Part shown: piece by piece, positions 31,751 to 39,283 of the stretch
How positions within the stretch are numbered: position 1 is the stretch's first letter
How the letters are laid out: the number at the start of each line of letters is the position of its first letter
Origin: a virus
Reading direction: 5' to 3' (one strand)
Virus record (IMG/VR): IMGVR_UViG_3300035670_010986
Coordinates: 1 to 40,267 of that record
DNA length: 40,267 nucleotides
Position numbers and translations under genes: made by a program
The notes under the pieces: generated by a model
What the model was told of the DNA's origin: nothing
What the model saw: only the letters and a program-made list of their open reading frames with translations
Database searches by the model: none

Positions 31751-32277
31751 CCGCCCCCGTTTCGCCCGCTGCACCATCGCATCCGTCTAGCGGAGCACCC
31801 GACAATCGTCCCTTGCCGTCGGACGATCGTTCGGCAAGCGGCGGGTCCGCTGGTCGTGTGTTGGCGCAGCTCGGCCTCGATCCCGAATGCACGGCGGCGG
31901 TGCGTCGGTCCTTCGATTCGCTAACGGCGGCGATTGGCCTTCTTGGCTATCTTCCGGACATCGTCGCCCAGGCCTTTCCGGACGCTGTCGACGAAGCCGT
32001 CGGCGACCGAGCCGAGCAGCCCGTCGACGGCGGCGATCCCCTCTTCGTCGTCAGCTGTCGTCTCGCCGCAGGCGGGGCAAGTAAACTGACGGTCCTGCTT
32101 AAGCCGACCGAGGTTTACCTCGAACTGATGGCCGCAGTCGCAGCGGACCTCCAGGTTGACGTGGTCCAGGTCCATGGCTGGCCGATCCTTTCTGTTGCTG
32201 GTGCAGATGCAACAGTGAGCGAAGCTGCCAATGCACCGGACGCCGGTGGAGCCGCCCCAGCAGGGACGGATCGATGA
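31747..32277 (+). CDS. Possible early protein, overlapping an antisense gene
   Basis: A 176-codon frame starting at ATGA overlap with the Cro-like stop and ending at ATGA overlap with the CII-like start. Such junctions are the norm in this operon and support a real gene. Content: an Ala/Ser/Pro-rich N-terminus, then VRRSFDSLTAAIGLLGYLPD and LTVLLKPTEVYLELMAAVAA. Against it: the second half lies opposite a convincing minus-strand zinc-ribbon gene, so it could be partly a shadow. No family recognised. Confidence 0.4.
   Translation: MTAPVSPAAPSHPSSGAPDNRPLPSDDRSASGGSAGRVLAQLGLDPECTAAVRRSFDSLTAAIGLLGYLPDIVAQAFPDAVDEAVGDRAEQPVDGGDPLFVVSCRLAAGGASKLTVLLKPTEVYLELMAAVAADLQVDVVQVHGWPILSVAGADATVSEAANAPDAGGAAPAGTDR
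31921..32175 (-). CDS. Zinc-ribbon protein on the opposite strand
   Basis: An 84-residue protein with a clear zinc ribbon: VRCDCGHQFEVNLGRLKQDR, QFTCPACGE, i.e. C-x-C and C-x2-C pairs 20 residues apart. The rest is acidic then basic (KGLGDDVRKIAKKANRRR). AAAGGA lies about 10 bases upstream. The motif makes it likely to be real, though it would be the only minus-strand gene inside a plus-strand operon. Antisense overlap with the 31747-32277 frame. Confidence 0.6.
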   Translation of the reverse strand: MDLDHVNLEVRCDCGHQFEVNLGRLKQDRQFTCPACGETTADDEEGIAAVDGLLGSVADGFVDSVRKGLGDDVRKIAKKANRRR

Positions 32278-32747
32278 CCAAGTTCCGCCCGCCTCTCACC
32301 GTCGGCGACGCCATCATCCGTATCGCCGCGCAGCTCGACGGCGGGTTCCGCGAAATGGCGCAGGTCGCGAACCGCGAGGAGCGGACCGTGCGCAACTGGA
32401 GCGATCCCGACACGCCCGAATCCATCCCCGTCGATTGCGCGATCGCGCTCGACCTCGCCTTTGCCGCCGCCGGCGGCACCGGCACCCCGATCTTCGAAGC
32501 CTATGGATTTCAGCTCAAGGACGCGGCCGCCGCCCGCTTCGCCGATCAGCAGCAGCTGCTCCGCCTCGCCCAGTCTGTCGCCAAGGAAACCGGCGAGGCC
32601 AACACCGCCATCCTCGGCGCCGCCCAGCCCGACGCCAGCGCCGCCGACCGGCGCGCCGCGCTGGAGGAAATCGGCCAGGCCATCGGCGTGCTCAAGGACG
32701 CAATCCCGCTGCTCTCGGCACAGATCGCCGACGCCCAGCCGCCCTGA
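32274..32747 (+). CDS. CII-like regulatory protein
   Basis: A 157-residue protein: VGDAIIRIAAQLDGGFREMA, QVANREERTVRNWSDPDTPE then a helical DLAFAAAGGTGTPIFEAYGF. The pattern fits the phage CII/CP76-type regulators that activate lysogenic promoters. It is followed by two strong hairpins, so early transcription beyond it is probably controlled. Moderate confidence in the family. Confidence 0.65.
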   Translation: MTKFRPPLTVGDAIIRIAAQLDGGFREMAQVANREERTVRNWSDPDTPESIPVDCAIALDLAFAAAGGTGTPIFEAYGFQLKDAAAARFADQQQLLRLAQSVAKETGEANTAILGAAQPDASAADRRAALEEIGQAIGVLKDAIPLLSAQIADAQPP

Positions 32748-32761
32748 TCACCGAACGACCC

Positions 32762-32790
32762 CCCGCGCGCACGACGACATGGCGCGCGGG
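32762..32790 (+). terminator. First hairpin of the early attenuator
   Basis: Perfect 9-bp stem CCCGCGCGC (32762-32770) / GCGCGCGGG (32782-32790), 11-nt loop. No T-tract of its own; it stands 6 bp before a stronger hairpin and the two may act together. Confidence 0.5.
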
Positions 32791-32795
32791 CACTT

Positions 32796-32842
32796 GGGCC
32801 GGTCGGGCCTGTTTTCCCTGTTCTCCCCGACCGGCCCCTTTT
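32796..32842 (+). terminator. Strong terminator between CII-like gene and the main early operon
   Basis: Perfect 12-bp stem GGGCCGGTCGGG (32796-32807) / CCCGACCGGCCC (32826-32837) followed by CTTTT. It sits 49 bp after the CII-like stop and 72 bp before the next gene, like a phage tR-type terminator that needs antitermination to be passed. Confidence 0.75.
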
Positions 32843-32913
32843 CGTTTCCCCGCCCGCGCCGATCGCACCCGCTTTCGGCACCGGCCTTTTGCTGCCGTTC
32901 GAAAGGTGCCGCG

Positions 32914-33381
32914 ATGATGTGTTTCGTTCCGCCGCTCGACCCTGTCCCCGCCCCCGGCGCCTATATCGATCGCCGCCGCGTCGCCTCCGGCATGACCCGC
33001 GAACAGGTCGCCCAGCGCCTCGCCGCACTGCCTTACGCGATCGTCTCCCCGACGCCCGCCGACATCGCGCGCCTTTCCGACCGTATCGCCGCGGCCGAGC
33101 TGGAGGGACAGCATTTCACGAAGCCGCAGGCGGCCCTGCTGCGCCAGATCTTCCGCTTCGACGTCGATATCTATCTTCAACTGATCGACCTCGCCGCCGC
33201 CGGTCCCGGCTGCGGTCTCCCCGTGCCGCAGCTCTGCACCAGCTGCGCCTGCAGCTGGCACGTCCCCTGCGTCACCGACGCCGGCCCCTGCGCCTGGTCG
33301 GACAGCCAGGCGAACCGCTGCACCCATTGCGCCCCCGCGCCCGCGAACGCATCCGCGCCCGAACCGGAGCTCGCGCAATGA
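32914..33381 (+). CDS. Early hypothetical protein, HTH-like start and Cys-rich end
   Basis: A 155-residue protein. The N-terminal half has an HTH-like RRRVASGMTREQVAQRLAAL, the C-terminal third carries a Cys/His cluster (CTSCACSWHVPC, CTHCAPAP) that probably binds zinc. Start at 32914 with AAAGGT eight bases upstream; the next codon is also ATG. No named family is recognised; hypothetical proteins of this shape are usual in sphingomonad phages. First gene after the terminator pair. Confidence 0.65.
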   Translation: MMCFVPPLDPVPAPGAYIDRRRVASGMTREQVAQRLAALPYAIVSPTPADIARLSDRIAAAELEGQHFTKPQAALLRQIFRFDVDIYLQLIDLAAAGPGCGLPVPQLCTSCACSWHVPCVTDAGPCAWSDSQANRCTHCAPAPANASAPEPELAQ

Positions 33382-33707
33382 GCCTGCTTCCCGAATCGGT
33401 CGTCCCCGGCAACCTCCGCGCGTCGATCCGCGCCCAGCTCGCTGCCATCCCCCACGCCAAGGCGAATGAACAGGCCGACCTGATCGCCGATCTCACGGTT
33501 CACGCGGTCAAGGAAGCGATCGCAGCGATAGACCGCGTTGCCAGCCGCGGCCCGAACCTCGGCGTCCGCATGGCGGTGCTGTCCGGCGCCGTCTCGTCGA
33601 CGAAGAGCCTGCTCGACAACGTCGAACAGGCGCTGCGCTCCTACGCGGTCGAGGTCGGCGGCCAGATCTGGTCAGGCACCACGGACATCACGGGAGAGGC
33701 AAAATGA
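33378..33707 (+). CDS. Early hypothetical helical protein
   Basis: A 109-residue mostly helical protein ([40 protein letters not shown]). No family recognised. The ATGA junctions on both sides show it is translated with its neighbours, just before GapR. Confidence 0.65.
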   Translation: MSLLPESVVPGNLRASIRAQLAAIPHAKANEQADLIADLTVHAVKEAIAAIDRVASRGPNLGVRMAVLSGAVSSTKSLLDNVEQALRSYAVEVGGQIWSGTTDITGEAK

Positions 33708-33946
33708 GCGACGGCACCGTCAGCGACGACCAGCTACGCCTGTTCATCGAGCGTATCGAGCGGTTCGAGGAAGAGAAAAAGGGCATCGGCGACGATATTC
33801 GCGATACTTATAATGAAGCGAAATCGCAGGGTTACGACACAAAGATGATGCGCCAGATCATCCGTCTGCGCAAATTGCCCGTCCACGACCGCAAGGAAAT
33901 GGAGGCGATCCTCGACGTCTACAAATCCGCGCTGGGGATGGACTGA
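33704..33946 (+). CDS. GapR-like DNA-binding protein (DUF2312)
   Basis: An 80-residue protein typical of Gap[41 protein letters not shown], then [19 protein letters not shown] and [10 protein letters not shown]. In Caulobacter GapR coats overtwisted DNA ahead of replication and transcription and helps topoisomerases. The length is normal. A phage copy could alter host or phage DNA topology. The ATG overlaps the previous stop. Confidence 0.92.
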   Translation: MSDGTVSDDQLRLFIERIERFEEEKKGIGDDIRDTYNEAKSQGYDTKMMRQIIRLRKLPVHDRKEMEAILDVYKSALGMD

Positions 33947-34368
33947 TGGCCCGCCGCCGCCCCGGACGCCTGCAGCGCATCGCCGCCTGGTTCGCTCGCG
34001 CCGACAGCGAACCGGCGTCGCGCCGCGACCGGGAAGACTGGGCGCCGGGCGACATGGCGCAGAATGTCGCCGCCTCGTGCTGGTTCGACCTTTCGGGCGC
34101 CCCCTCCCCCGGCCCCGCCAAGGGCGACGTGTACCGCGTCGTCGAAGTGCGGCTGACGATCAACCCCCGCTCCGGCGGCTATGACCGCTTTCTCCTGCTC
34201 TCGCATTTCGGGGAGCGCCTCTACGTCGCCCGCCATTTCCGGAAAGTCACCCCGCGCGCCGACGCCGCGCGCGCGGCCGATGCTGCGTTTGCCGAAACCC
34301 TGCGGCCGACCCCCGCTCCAGCCCTACCCCTTCCGCTTGTCGCTCGCCTGAAAAGGATCCTCTCATGA
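33946..34368 (+). CDS. Hypothetical early protein before ParB
   Basis: A 140-residue basic protein ([20 protein letters not shown]) with a middle beta part (VYRVVEVRLTINPRSGGYDR, FLLLSHFGERLYVARHFRKV). No family recognised. TGATG overlap with gapR and ATGA overlap with the ParB-like gene. Confidence 0.6.
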   Translation: MARRRPGRLQRIAAWFARADSEPASRRDREDWAPGDMAQNVAASCWFDLSGAPSPGPAKGDVYRVVEVRLTINPRSGGYDRFLLLSHFGERLYVARHFRKVTPRADAARAADAAFAETLRPTPAPALPLPLVARLKRILS

Positions 34369-36344
34369 CCAGTCGAACCTTCACCCATGCCGAGCTTCAC
34401 AAGTCCGAACTCAACGTCCGCACCAATGCCGAGGATGCCGAGGCGACCGCGGCGCTCGAAGCGTCGATCGAGCGCGTCGGGCTGATGCTGCCGCTGCTCG
34501 TCCACCCCGCCGGGCTGGACGCGCCGACCCCTTGGGGCGTGCTCGCCGGCGGCCGCCGCCTGCTCGCGATCGGGCGGCTGATCGCGGCGGGCAAGCTCCC
34601 CGCCGACTGGCCGATCCCCGCCAGGCTCGTCGATGGCCTGCCCAATGCCGAGATTACCGAAATGTCGCTCGGCGAGAATCTCCTGCGCCGCGACCTTCGG
34701 CCTTACGAGGTCCACGCCGCGATCGCCCACGCTTTCGCCCAGGGCGACAGCGTCGAAACCATCGCCGAAAACCTCGGCCAGGAAAGGGACTGGGTCCGCC
34801 GCCAGCTGCGCCTCGGCAAGCTCGCCGAGCCGGTCTTCGCGGCCTATGCCGCCGGCGATCTCTCGTTCGAACAGGCGTCGGCCTATGCCGCGACCGAGGA
34901 CACGGCGCTCCAGCTGTCGGTTTATGAGGCGCTGCGCGGCGAGCACAGCTATCACCACAACGCGGCGCGGATCCGCGCCGCGCTCAAGGTCGGCGATCGC
35001 GAGGCCGCGCGCCTGCTGCTCTTCGTCGGTGAAGCCGTCTATGTCGGCGCCGGCGGCATGATCGAGCCCGATCTGTTCGCCGACGGCCGCGACGCGCGCG
35101 TCCGCATCACCGACGAACCGCTGCTCCGCCGCCTGGCCGAGGAACGCTTCGCGGTCGAACGCGAGCGCGTCCGCGCGATCGCCAGCCGCCCCGACTTGCG
35201 ATTCGTCGCGCAGCCGCCGCAATTTTCGGGACGCACCGACCAGGCGCTCGAGATCGCGCTCGACCCAGGCAAGCTTCCCGCACACCGGTTCCCGACCGAC
35301 GCGATCGTCGCGACGATCGACGTCGACGACCATGGCCATCCGGTCACCCGCCTCTGGTGGGCGAACCGCACCGCCAAGGGCACCGGAGAAAAGCTCGGCG
35401 AGCGTGCCGCGGGCACGCCGCCCAACACCGCGGTGATGACGCCAAAGTCGGGCGAGGCTTTCGTCGGGCCCGACAGCGCCTATGCCCAGAACGGCCGCGC
35501 GATCGCGCGCGACGAATATGGCCTGACCGCCGACGGGCTGCAGCTTTTCCGCTCGCTTCGCCGCGCGCTGCTCCGCCGCCTGCTGATCGAACAGGGCGGC
35601 ACCGTCGCGCGCGACTATCTCGTCTGGTCGCAGGCGCGCGCGCTCGTCGGCCACGAACTCCCGGCACAGACCGGCGCTCGCGCGATCGCCGGCGAATGGC
35701 ACGACGGCGCCGATCGCGCGCCGCCCGGCCTGTTCGAGGGCTATGCCGGCGACGTTCCCGCCGAAAGCGACTGGATTGCCTGGGTCGACATGCTGAAGGC
35801 GCAGCCCTTCATGACCGAGAAGGATCCGGCGAAGAGCCTGTCGCTCTTCCTCGAGCTCGACCAGCCGGCAAAGGACAAGAGCGCCGCGATCGTCGCCGGC
35901 ATGGCGCTGCTGCGCTCGGCCGACACGCCGGGCTGGCGGATCGCCGCGCACGATGTTCTCGCCCACGCCTGCGGCGTCGACGCGAAAACGCTGCGCAGCT
36001 GGTGGACGCCGACCGCCAAATGGATCGGCTTGTTCGGTCGCCTCTACCGACTCGGCACCGCACAGCGTTTCGTCGACGCCGCGACGCACACCGGCTTCAT
36101 CCGCCTCAAGGATCCCGACCTCACCGACGCGACGCTCACCGCGCTCGATCCCGCTAACCACCGTGACCCCGACGCGCGCGACCACGCCGAACGCTGGCTG
36201 CCCGATCTGCTCGCCTTCGGCCCCGGTCCTGCGCCCCCGCCCCCGGCACCGGCGGCCGACCCGGCCCGTGAACAGCGCGAAAAGGTCAAGAAACAGCTGA
36301 AGGGCCGCGCCAACGCCGCCCGCGTTCGGGAGGCCGTCCAGTGA
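34365..36344 (+). CDS. Large ParB/Spo0J-like protein
   Basis: A 659-residue protein. The N-terminal ParB-nuclease fold is evident: ELNVRTNAEDAEATAALEAS, then GVLAGGRRLLAIGRL and NAEITEMSLGENLLRRDL (about residues 14-110), followed by an HTH region (DSVETIAENLGQERDWVRRQ). It is much larger than chromosomal ParB, with a long helical C-terminus of unknown role. No ParA is encoded, so it is unlikely to be a classical partition protein; plasmid and phage ParB-like proteins of this size are often implicated in regulation or DNA processing. Longest gene of the early operon. Confidence 0.88.
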   Translation: MTSRTFTHAELHKSELNVRTNAEDAEATAALEASIERVGLMLPLLVHPAGLDAPTPWGVLAGGRRLLAIGRLIAAGKLPADWPIPARLVDGLPNAEITEMSLGENLLRRDLRPYEVHAAIAHAFAQGDSVETIAENLGQERDWVRRQLRLGKLAEPVFAAYAAGDLSFEQASAYAATEDTALQLSVYEALRGEHSYHHNAARIRAALKVGDREAARLLLFVGEAVYVGAGGMIEPDLFADGRDARVRITDEPLLRRLAEERFAVERERVRAIASRPDLRFVAQPPQFSGRTDQALEIALDPGKLPAHRFPTDAIVATIDVDDHGHPVTRLWWANRTAKGTGEKLGERAAGTPPNTAVMTPKSGEAFVGPDSAYAQNGRAIARDEYGLTADGLQLFRSLRRALLRRLLIEQGGTVARDYLVWSQARALVGHELPAQTGARAIAGEWHDGADRAPPGLFEGYAGDVPAESDWIAWVDMLKAQPFMTEKDPAKSLSLFLELDQPAKDKSAAIVAGMALLRSADTPGWRIAAHDVLAHACGVDAKTLRSWWTPTAKWIGLFGRLYRLGTAQRFVDAATHTGFIRLKDPDLTDATLTALDPANHRDPDARDHAERWLPDLLAFGPGPAPPPPAPAADPAREQREKVKKQLKGRANAARVREAVQ

Positions 36345-36460
36345 CCGATATTCAGGCTCAAACCCTCGCCGCGATGCTGCTCATCAGCCTCGCCCTGCAG
36401 TTCGTCCAGCTGCGCTTCCTCTATCGCATCCGCCGCCGGTTGCGGCGGCGCCTGCCATGA
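36341..36460 (+). CDS. 39-residue membrane mini-protein (GTG start)
   Basis: A mini-gene starting GTG in a GTGA overlap with the ParB-like stop and ending in an ATGA overlap with the next gene. It reads TDIQAQTLAAMLLISLALQF then VQLRFLYRIRRRLRRR: one membrane span and a strongly basic tail. The double overlap is the main evidence that it is real. Confidence 0.65.
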   Translation: MTDIQAQTLAAMLLISLALQFVQLRFLYRIRRRLRRRLP

Positions 36461-36714
36461 CCTGCACCCCGGTCAAGCTCGCCGACGGATCGCGCGCGAT
36501 CATCTGCTCGGGCCGCCGAGCGCGTCGCCGCTGCTGCGGCTGCGGCAAGCCCGCCGACCTGCTCTGCGACTGGAAGGTCAAGGGCAAGGTGTCGGGAACC
36601 TGCGACACGCCGATCTGCTCGCTCTGCACCCACGTCCCGGCCCCCGGCAAGGATCTCTGCCCCACGCACCGCGACCAGTGGCTGGCCCGGCAGGCCGGAA
36701 AGGCCGCGGCATGA
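36457..36714 (+). CDS. Cys-rich zinc-binding protein
   Basis: An 85-residue protein with CCGCGKPADLLCDW, CDTPICSLCTHV and CPTHRDQW, a pattern of paired Cys/His that should bind two zinc ions (ring- or treble-clef-like). Such small zinc proteins are usual in early operons of phages and could bind nucleic acid or host proteins. ATGA on both sides. Confidence 0.75.
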   Translation: MTCTPVKLADGSRAIICSGRRARRRCCGCGKPADLLCDWKVKGKVSGTCDTPICSLCTHVPAPGKDLCPTHRDQWLARQAGKAAA

Positions 36715-36962
36715 TCCGCGCCTTCTTCCCCGATCTTGGGTCGCCCTGCCCCAAATGCGGCGCCCGCCCCGATCTCGCCTGTTCGCATCGTCCCGTCGAC
36801 GACCAATGGACGGCCCCCGAACAGCACGACGAAACCGACGGCCGCAAGCTGCAGAAGGATCAGCCGCGCGCATACGGCAACCGCACGATCGTATCGAGCG
36901 GCGGTCAGTACCGCATCGCGATCGCGCGCCAGGCCGGGCTGCAGAAGGAGTCGCAGTCGTGA
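36711..36962 (+). CDS. Small zinc-ribbon-type protein
   Basis: An 83-residue protein with CPKCGARPDLACSH at the start, a half zinc ribbon (C-x2-C, C-x-H), and a beta-rich RTIVSSGGQYRIAIARQAGL end. It is followed by GTGA. No specific family recognised. Confidence 0.65.
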   Translation: MIRAFFPDLGSPCPKCGARPDLACSHRPVDDQWTAPEQHDETDGRKLQKDQPRAYGNRTIVSSGGQYRIAIARQAGLQKESQS

Positions 36963-37138
36963 TTTTGCCGCCTCCGCCTCCGCCTCCGCCCGGCTGGCTC
37001 GATGGTCCCAGGGGTCTGCTCCGCGCGCTCGCGATCATGCTCGCCGGCTGCCTTATCGGCGGCGGCCTCGCTGCCATCCAGAATGTCGCCCAACCCGCCG
37101 CGCAAGCGGCGCCAACGTTTCAACCCGAAGGAGAGTGA
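36959..37138 (+). CDS. 59-residue membrane mini-protein with polyproline start
   Basis: A GTG start in a GTGA overlap. The sequence opens ILPPPPPPPPGWLDGPRGLL and then has one membrane span (LAIMLAGCLIGGGLAAI). Proline runs with eight prolines may stall the ribosome and need EF-P. It is 2 bp before the repeat protein gene. Confidence 0.65.
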   Translation: MILPPPPPPPPGWLDGPRGLLRALAIMLAGCLIGGGLAAIQNVAQPAAQAAPTFQPEGE

Positions 37139-37140
37139 CG

Positions 37141-38118
37141 ATGACCAAGCATGAAGGGGCTACGCCGGCCAGCGGCGCGAGTTTCGATTTTACCTCGATC
37201 ACCGAAGTCCGGCTCGCGCCCGGCAGTCACAAGACGGCCGAAGAAGGCCTGTGCTTCATGGAAATGGTCGCCTGGTTCGCGGGCGAAAAGCACAGCGACA
37301 GTCCCGCCTGCGCCTCCCCGGTGCTCGGCCGATACGGCATCGTTATCAACGACAATGCACCCGACGAGCTGCGCGATCGGCTGCTGAAGCCGTTGGTCCC
37401 GATGATCGCGGGCACGCGCGGGACGTGGCAGGAGGAAGCCAACCGCGCGAAGTTCCTCGCGATGTGGGGCGTCAACAAGATCGCGCCCGTCTATTTGCGC
37501 GCGCTGGGTGAATTTTTCGGACCGGCCCACCGGGCCCGTCTCGATGCCTGGGCATCGCAATGCGAGGCGGCGCGCAGCGACGCCGAGCTCGAGGCAATCG
37601 CTCGGGCCGCTCTGGCCGATCTGGCCGATCTGGCCGATCTGGCCGCTCGGGCCGCTCGGGCCGCTCTGGCCGATCTGGCCGCTCGGGCCGATCTGGCCGC
37701 TCGGGCCGCTCTGGCCGATCTGGCCGCTCGGGCCGATCTGGCCGCTCTGGCCGATCTGGCCGATCTGGCCGCTCGGGCCGCTCGGGCCGCTCGGGCCGCT
37801 CGGGCCGCTCTGGCCGATCTGGCCGCTCGGGCCGCTCGGGCCGCTCTGGCCGATCTGGCCGATCTGGCCGCTCGGGCCGCTCGGGCCGATCTGGCCGATC
37901 TGGCCGCTCGGGCCGCTCGGGCCGCTCTGGCCGATCTGGCCGATCTGGCCGCTCGGGCCGATCTGGCCGCTCGGGCCGCTCTGGCTCGCGATCAGGTTCT
38001 CGAACTGATGGTCGAGGGCCTTCGCCAGGCCATCCTGATCGGCCCGCACGAGGGCTTCGATGTGATCGTCGATCTCCACGCGCGCCATCAGGCGCTGCGC
38101 GAACTGGTCGCCGCGTGA
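37141..38118 (+). CDS. Repeat protein with 43 three-residue units
   Basis: A 325-residue protein. Residues 1-145 form a conserved domain (EEGLCFMEMVAWFAGEKHSD, CASPVLGRYGIVINDNAPDE, ANRAKFLAMWGVNKIAPVYL) of a family of unknown function known from phages, plasmids and actinobacteria, where it is often followed by Ala-rich repeats. Residues 154-282 are 43 units of the form ARA, ALA or DLA. The C-terminus (VLELMVEGLRQAILIGPHEG) is a normal helix. The repeat probably forms one long helix. ATG is 2 bp after the previous gene. Confidence 0.85.
   Translation: MTKHEGATPASGASFDFTSITEVRLAPGSHKTAEEGLCFMEMVAWFAGEKHSDSPACASPVLGRYGIVINDNAPDELRDRLLKPLVPMIAGTRGTWQEEANRAKFLAMWGVNKIAPVYLRALGEFFGPAHRARLDAWASQCEAARSDAELEAIARAALADLADLADLAARAARAALADLAARADLAARAALADLAARADLAALADLADLAARAARAARAARAALADLAARAARAALADLADLAARAARADLADLAARAARAALADLADLAARADLAARAALARDQVLELMVEGLRQAILIGPHEGFDVIVDLHARHQALRELVAA
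37600..37986 (+). repeat. 43-copy 9-bp minisatellite
   Basis: In-frame tandem units GCTCGGGCC (ARA, 18 copies), GATCTGGCC (DLA, 17) and GCTCTGGCC (ALA, 8); the last unit ends GCT. The units differ at two positions only; the fourth combination (GATCGGGCC, DRA) does not occur. On the minus strand the same tract reads as Gly-X-Y triplets (GQI, GPS, GQS), collagen-like. Copy number is likely to vary by slippage or recombination without loss of frame. Confidence 0.95.
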
Positions 38119-38600
38119 TCGATCTCTTTACCTGGTCGGCCGAAGCGCATGCGGCCGTCTCGGATCGGCGGGGCTTCGCCCCGCCGATCCAGCGCCGCTG
38201 CGCGGCGGATTCGATGTGGGCGCCGAGGCAACCCTCTCGGCCTCGACGCCTTCATCGCACCCGCCGCAAGAACAACCGGACACCGAAGGGCGCTGTCTAT
38301 GTCGGCCGCCCGACGATATGGGGCAATCCATTCGCCGATCGCGCGAAGATCGGCCACAAGCGCAGCGTCATCCTCTTTTCCGCCTGGCTGCGCGGCGACT
38401 GTTCGCCCCGGGTGTTGAAGGCAGCGGGCTTCACCCGCGCCGAAATAGCGACACTCGAACGCCGCCGCGCTGTCCTGCTCGAACGGCTCCCCCGGCTTGC
38501 GGGCAAGGATCTGCAATGCTGGTGCCCGACCAGTTCGGAATGGTGCCACGCCGATGTGCTGCTCGAGATCGCCAACGCCAGCCAAAGGGGCTGTGCATGA
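38115..38600 (+). CDS. DUF4326-family protein
   Basis: A 161-residue protein whose C-terminal two thirds fit DUF4326: NRTPKGAVYVGRPTIWGNPF, then QCWCPTSSEWCHADVLLEIA. Its function is unknown to me; it occurs mainly in phages and plasmids. The GTG at 38115 overlaps the previous stop (GTGA), but the first 33 codons contain two perfect hairpins and are not part of the domain, so ATG 38214 is an alternative start. Confidence 0.8.
   Translation: MIDLFTWSAEAHAAVSDRRGFAPPIQRRCAADSMWAPRQPSRPRRLHRTRRKNNRTPKGAVYVGRPTIWGNPFADRAKIGHKRSVILFSAWLRGDCSPRVLKAAGFTRAEIATLERRRAVLLERLPRLAGKDLQCWCPTSSEWCHADVLLEIANASQRGCA
38162..38207. repeat. Two adjacent perfect hairpins (REP-like)
   Basis: A 13-bp perfect stem GGATCGGCGGGGC / GCCCCGCCGATCC with a TTC loop (38162-38190), then CGCCGC-tgc-GCGGCG (38193-38207). 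No T-tract. They are inside the start of the DUF4326 frame and could limit its translation, stabilise upstream mRNA or be a REP-like insertion. Confidence 0.6.
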
Positions 38601-39127
38601 CGCCGCAACCCGTCTCGATCCGACAGCCCGAGATCGATGCGCTCGTCGCCGGATCGATGACCGTACTGATCCGCCCGATCGGGCGCCTCGCCTCGGCCGA
38701 GCACGGCGCCCTGCTGTGGGTGCGCGAGCCCTTCCACCTGCCCAAGGCGCTCGACGTCCACAAGCCGACGCGCGCCGTCGCGCTCGGCGCGACCCCGATC
38801 TTCGCCACCGACCATTCGCCGGCCTGGTTCGCCCACCATTGCGCGCGCACCGTCGGCCGACGCCGCATGGCGCGCGAGATGCCGAAAGCATGGCACCGCC
38901 AGCATCTGCGCGTCATCGCGATCGAACAGCTGCCGCTGCACGACGTCGCCACGGTGGATCTGCGCACCGCGGGCTGGCGCAGCCGCAGCGCCTTCGAGAT
39001 CCGCTGGGACGCCGACGCCCGCTTCGGCGGCTACCGCGGCAACGAGGCCAATCTCTACACCGCCAACCCGCAGGTGCTGCGGATCGTCTTCGAACGCATC
39101 GCCGCGCCGCTGCCAAAAGAGGAGTGA
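38597..39127 (+). CDS. ASCH/PUA-like protein
   Basis: A 176-residue protein: QPEIDALVAGSMTVLIRPIG, HGALLWVREPFHLPKA then a C-terminal RVIAIEQLPLHDV. The small beta-barrel with LWVREP is the feature of ASCH/PUA-type domains, which bind RNA or modified bases, and of phage proteins annotated as morphogenetic. Start overlaps the DUF4326 stop (ATGA). The role here is unknown. Confidence 0.65.
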   Translation: MTPQPVSIRQPEIDALVAGSMTVLIRPIGRLASAEHGALLWVREPFHLPKALDVHKPTRAVALGATPIFATDHSPAWFAHHCARTVGRRRMAREMPKAWHRQHLRVIAIEQLPLHDVATVDLRTAGWRSRSAFEIRWDADARFGGYRGNEANLYTANPQVLRIVFERIAAPLPKEE

Positions 39128-39130
39128 AAG

Positions 39131-39283
39131 ATGCGCCGTCCGCCCACCGCTCACACCGTTCCCTGCCCCATCTGCGGCCACCGCTTCCGCGGCAGGAAGG
39201 GGCTGCGGGATCACGACAGCGTCGTGCATCGGACATCCGCGCTTCGTCGCCCTGCCCCCCGCACCTTGGAGACCTTTGCATGA
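39131..39283 (+). CDS. C2H2 zinc-finger mini-protein
   Basis: A 50-residue protein with one perfect C2H2 finger: CPICGHRFRGRKGLRDHDSV plus VH, spaced C-x2-C-x12-H-x4-H, the classical eukaryote-like form. It should bind DNA or RNA. It begins 3 bp after the previous stop and ends in an ATGA overlap with the next gene. Confidence 0.8.
   Translation: MRRPPTAHTVPCPICGHRFRGRKGLRDHDSVVHRTSALRRPAPRTLETFA

Noticed and set aside
34221-36185. 654-codon minus-strand frame
   Set aside because: Shadow of the ParB-like gene, which has a clear domain and operon overlaps.
37600-37986. CRISPR-like array
   Set aside because: Units are 9 bp, directly adjacent, without spacers, and in frame with a protein.
37120-38088. 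322-codon minus-strand frame with collagen-like Gly-X-Y repeats
   Set aside because: No ribosome site seen, flanks are shadow-like, and the repeat follows automatically from the sense 9-bp units. Kept only as an observation.
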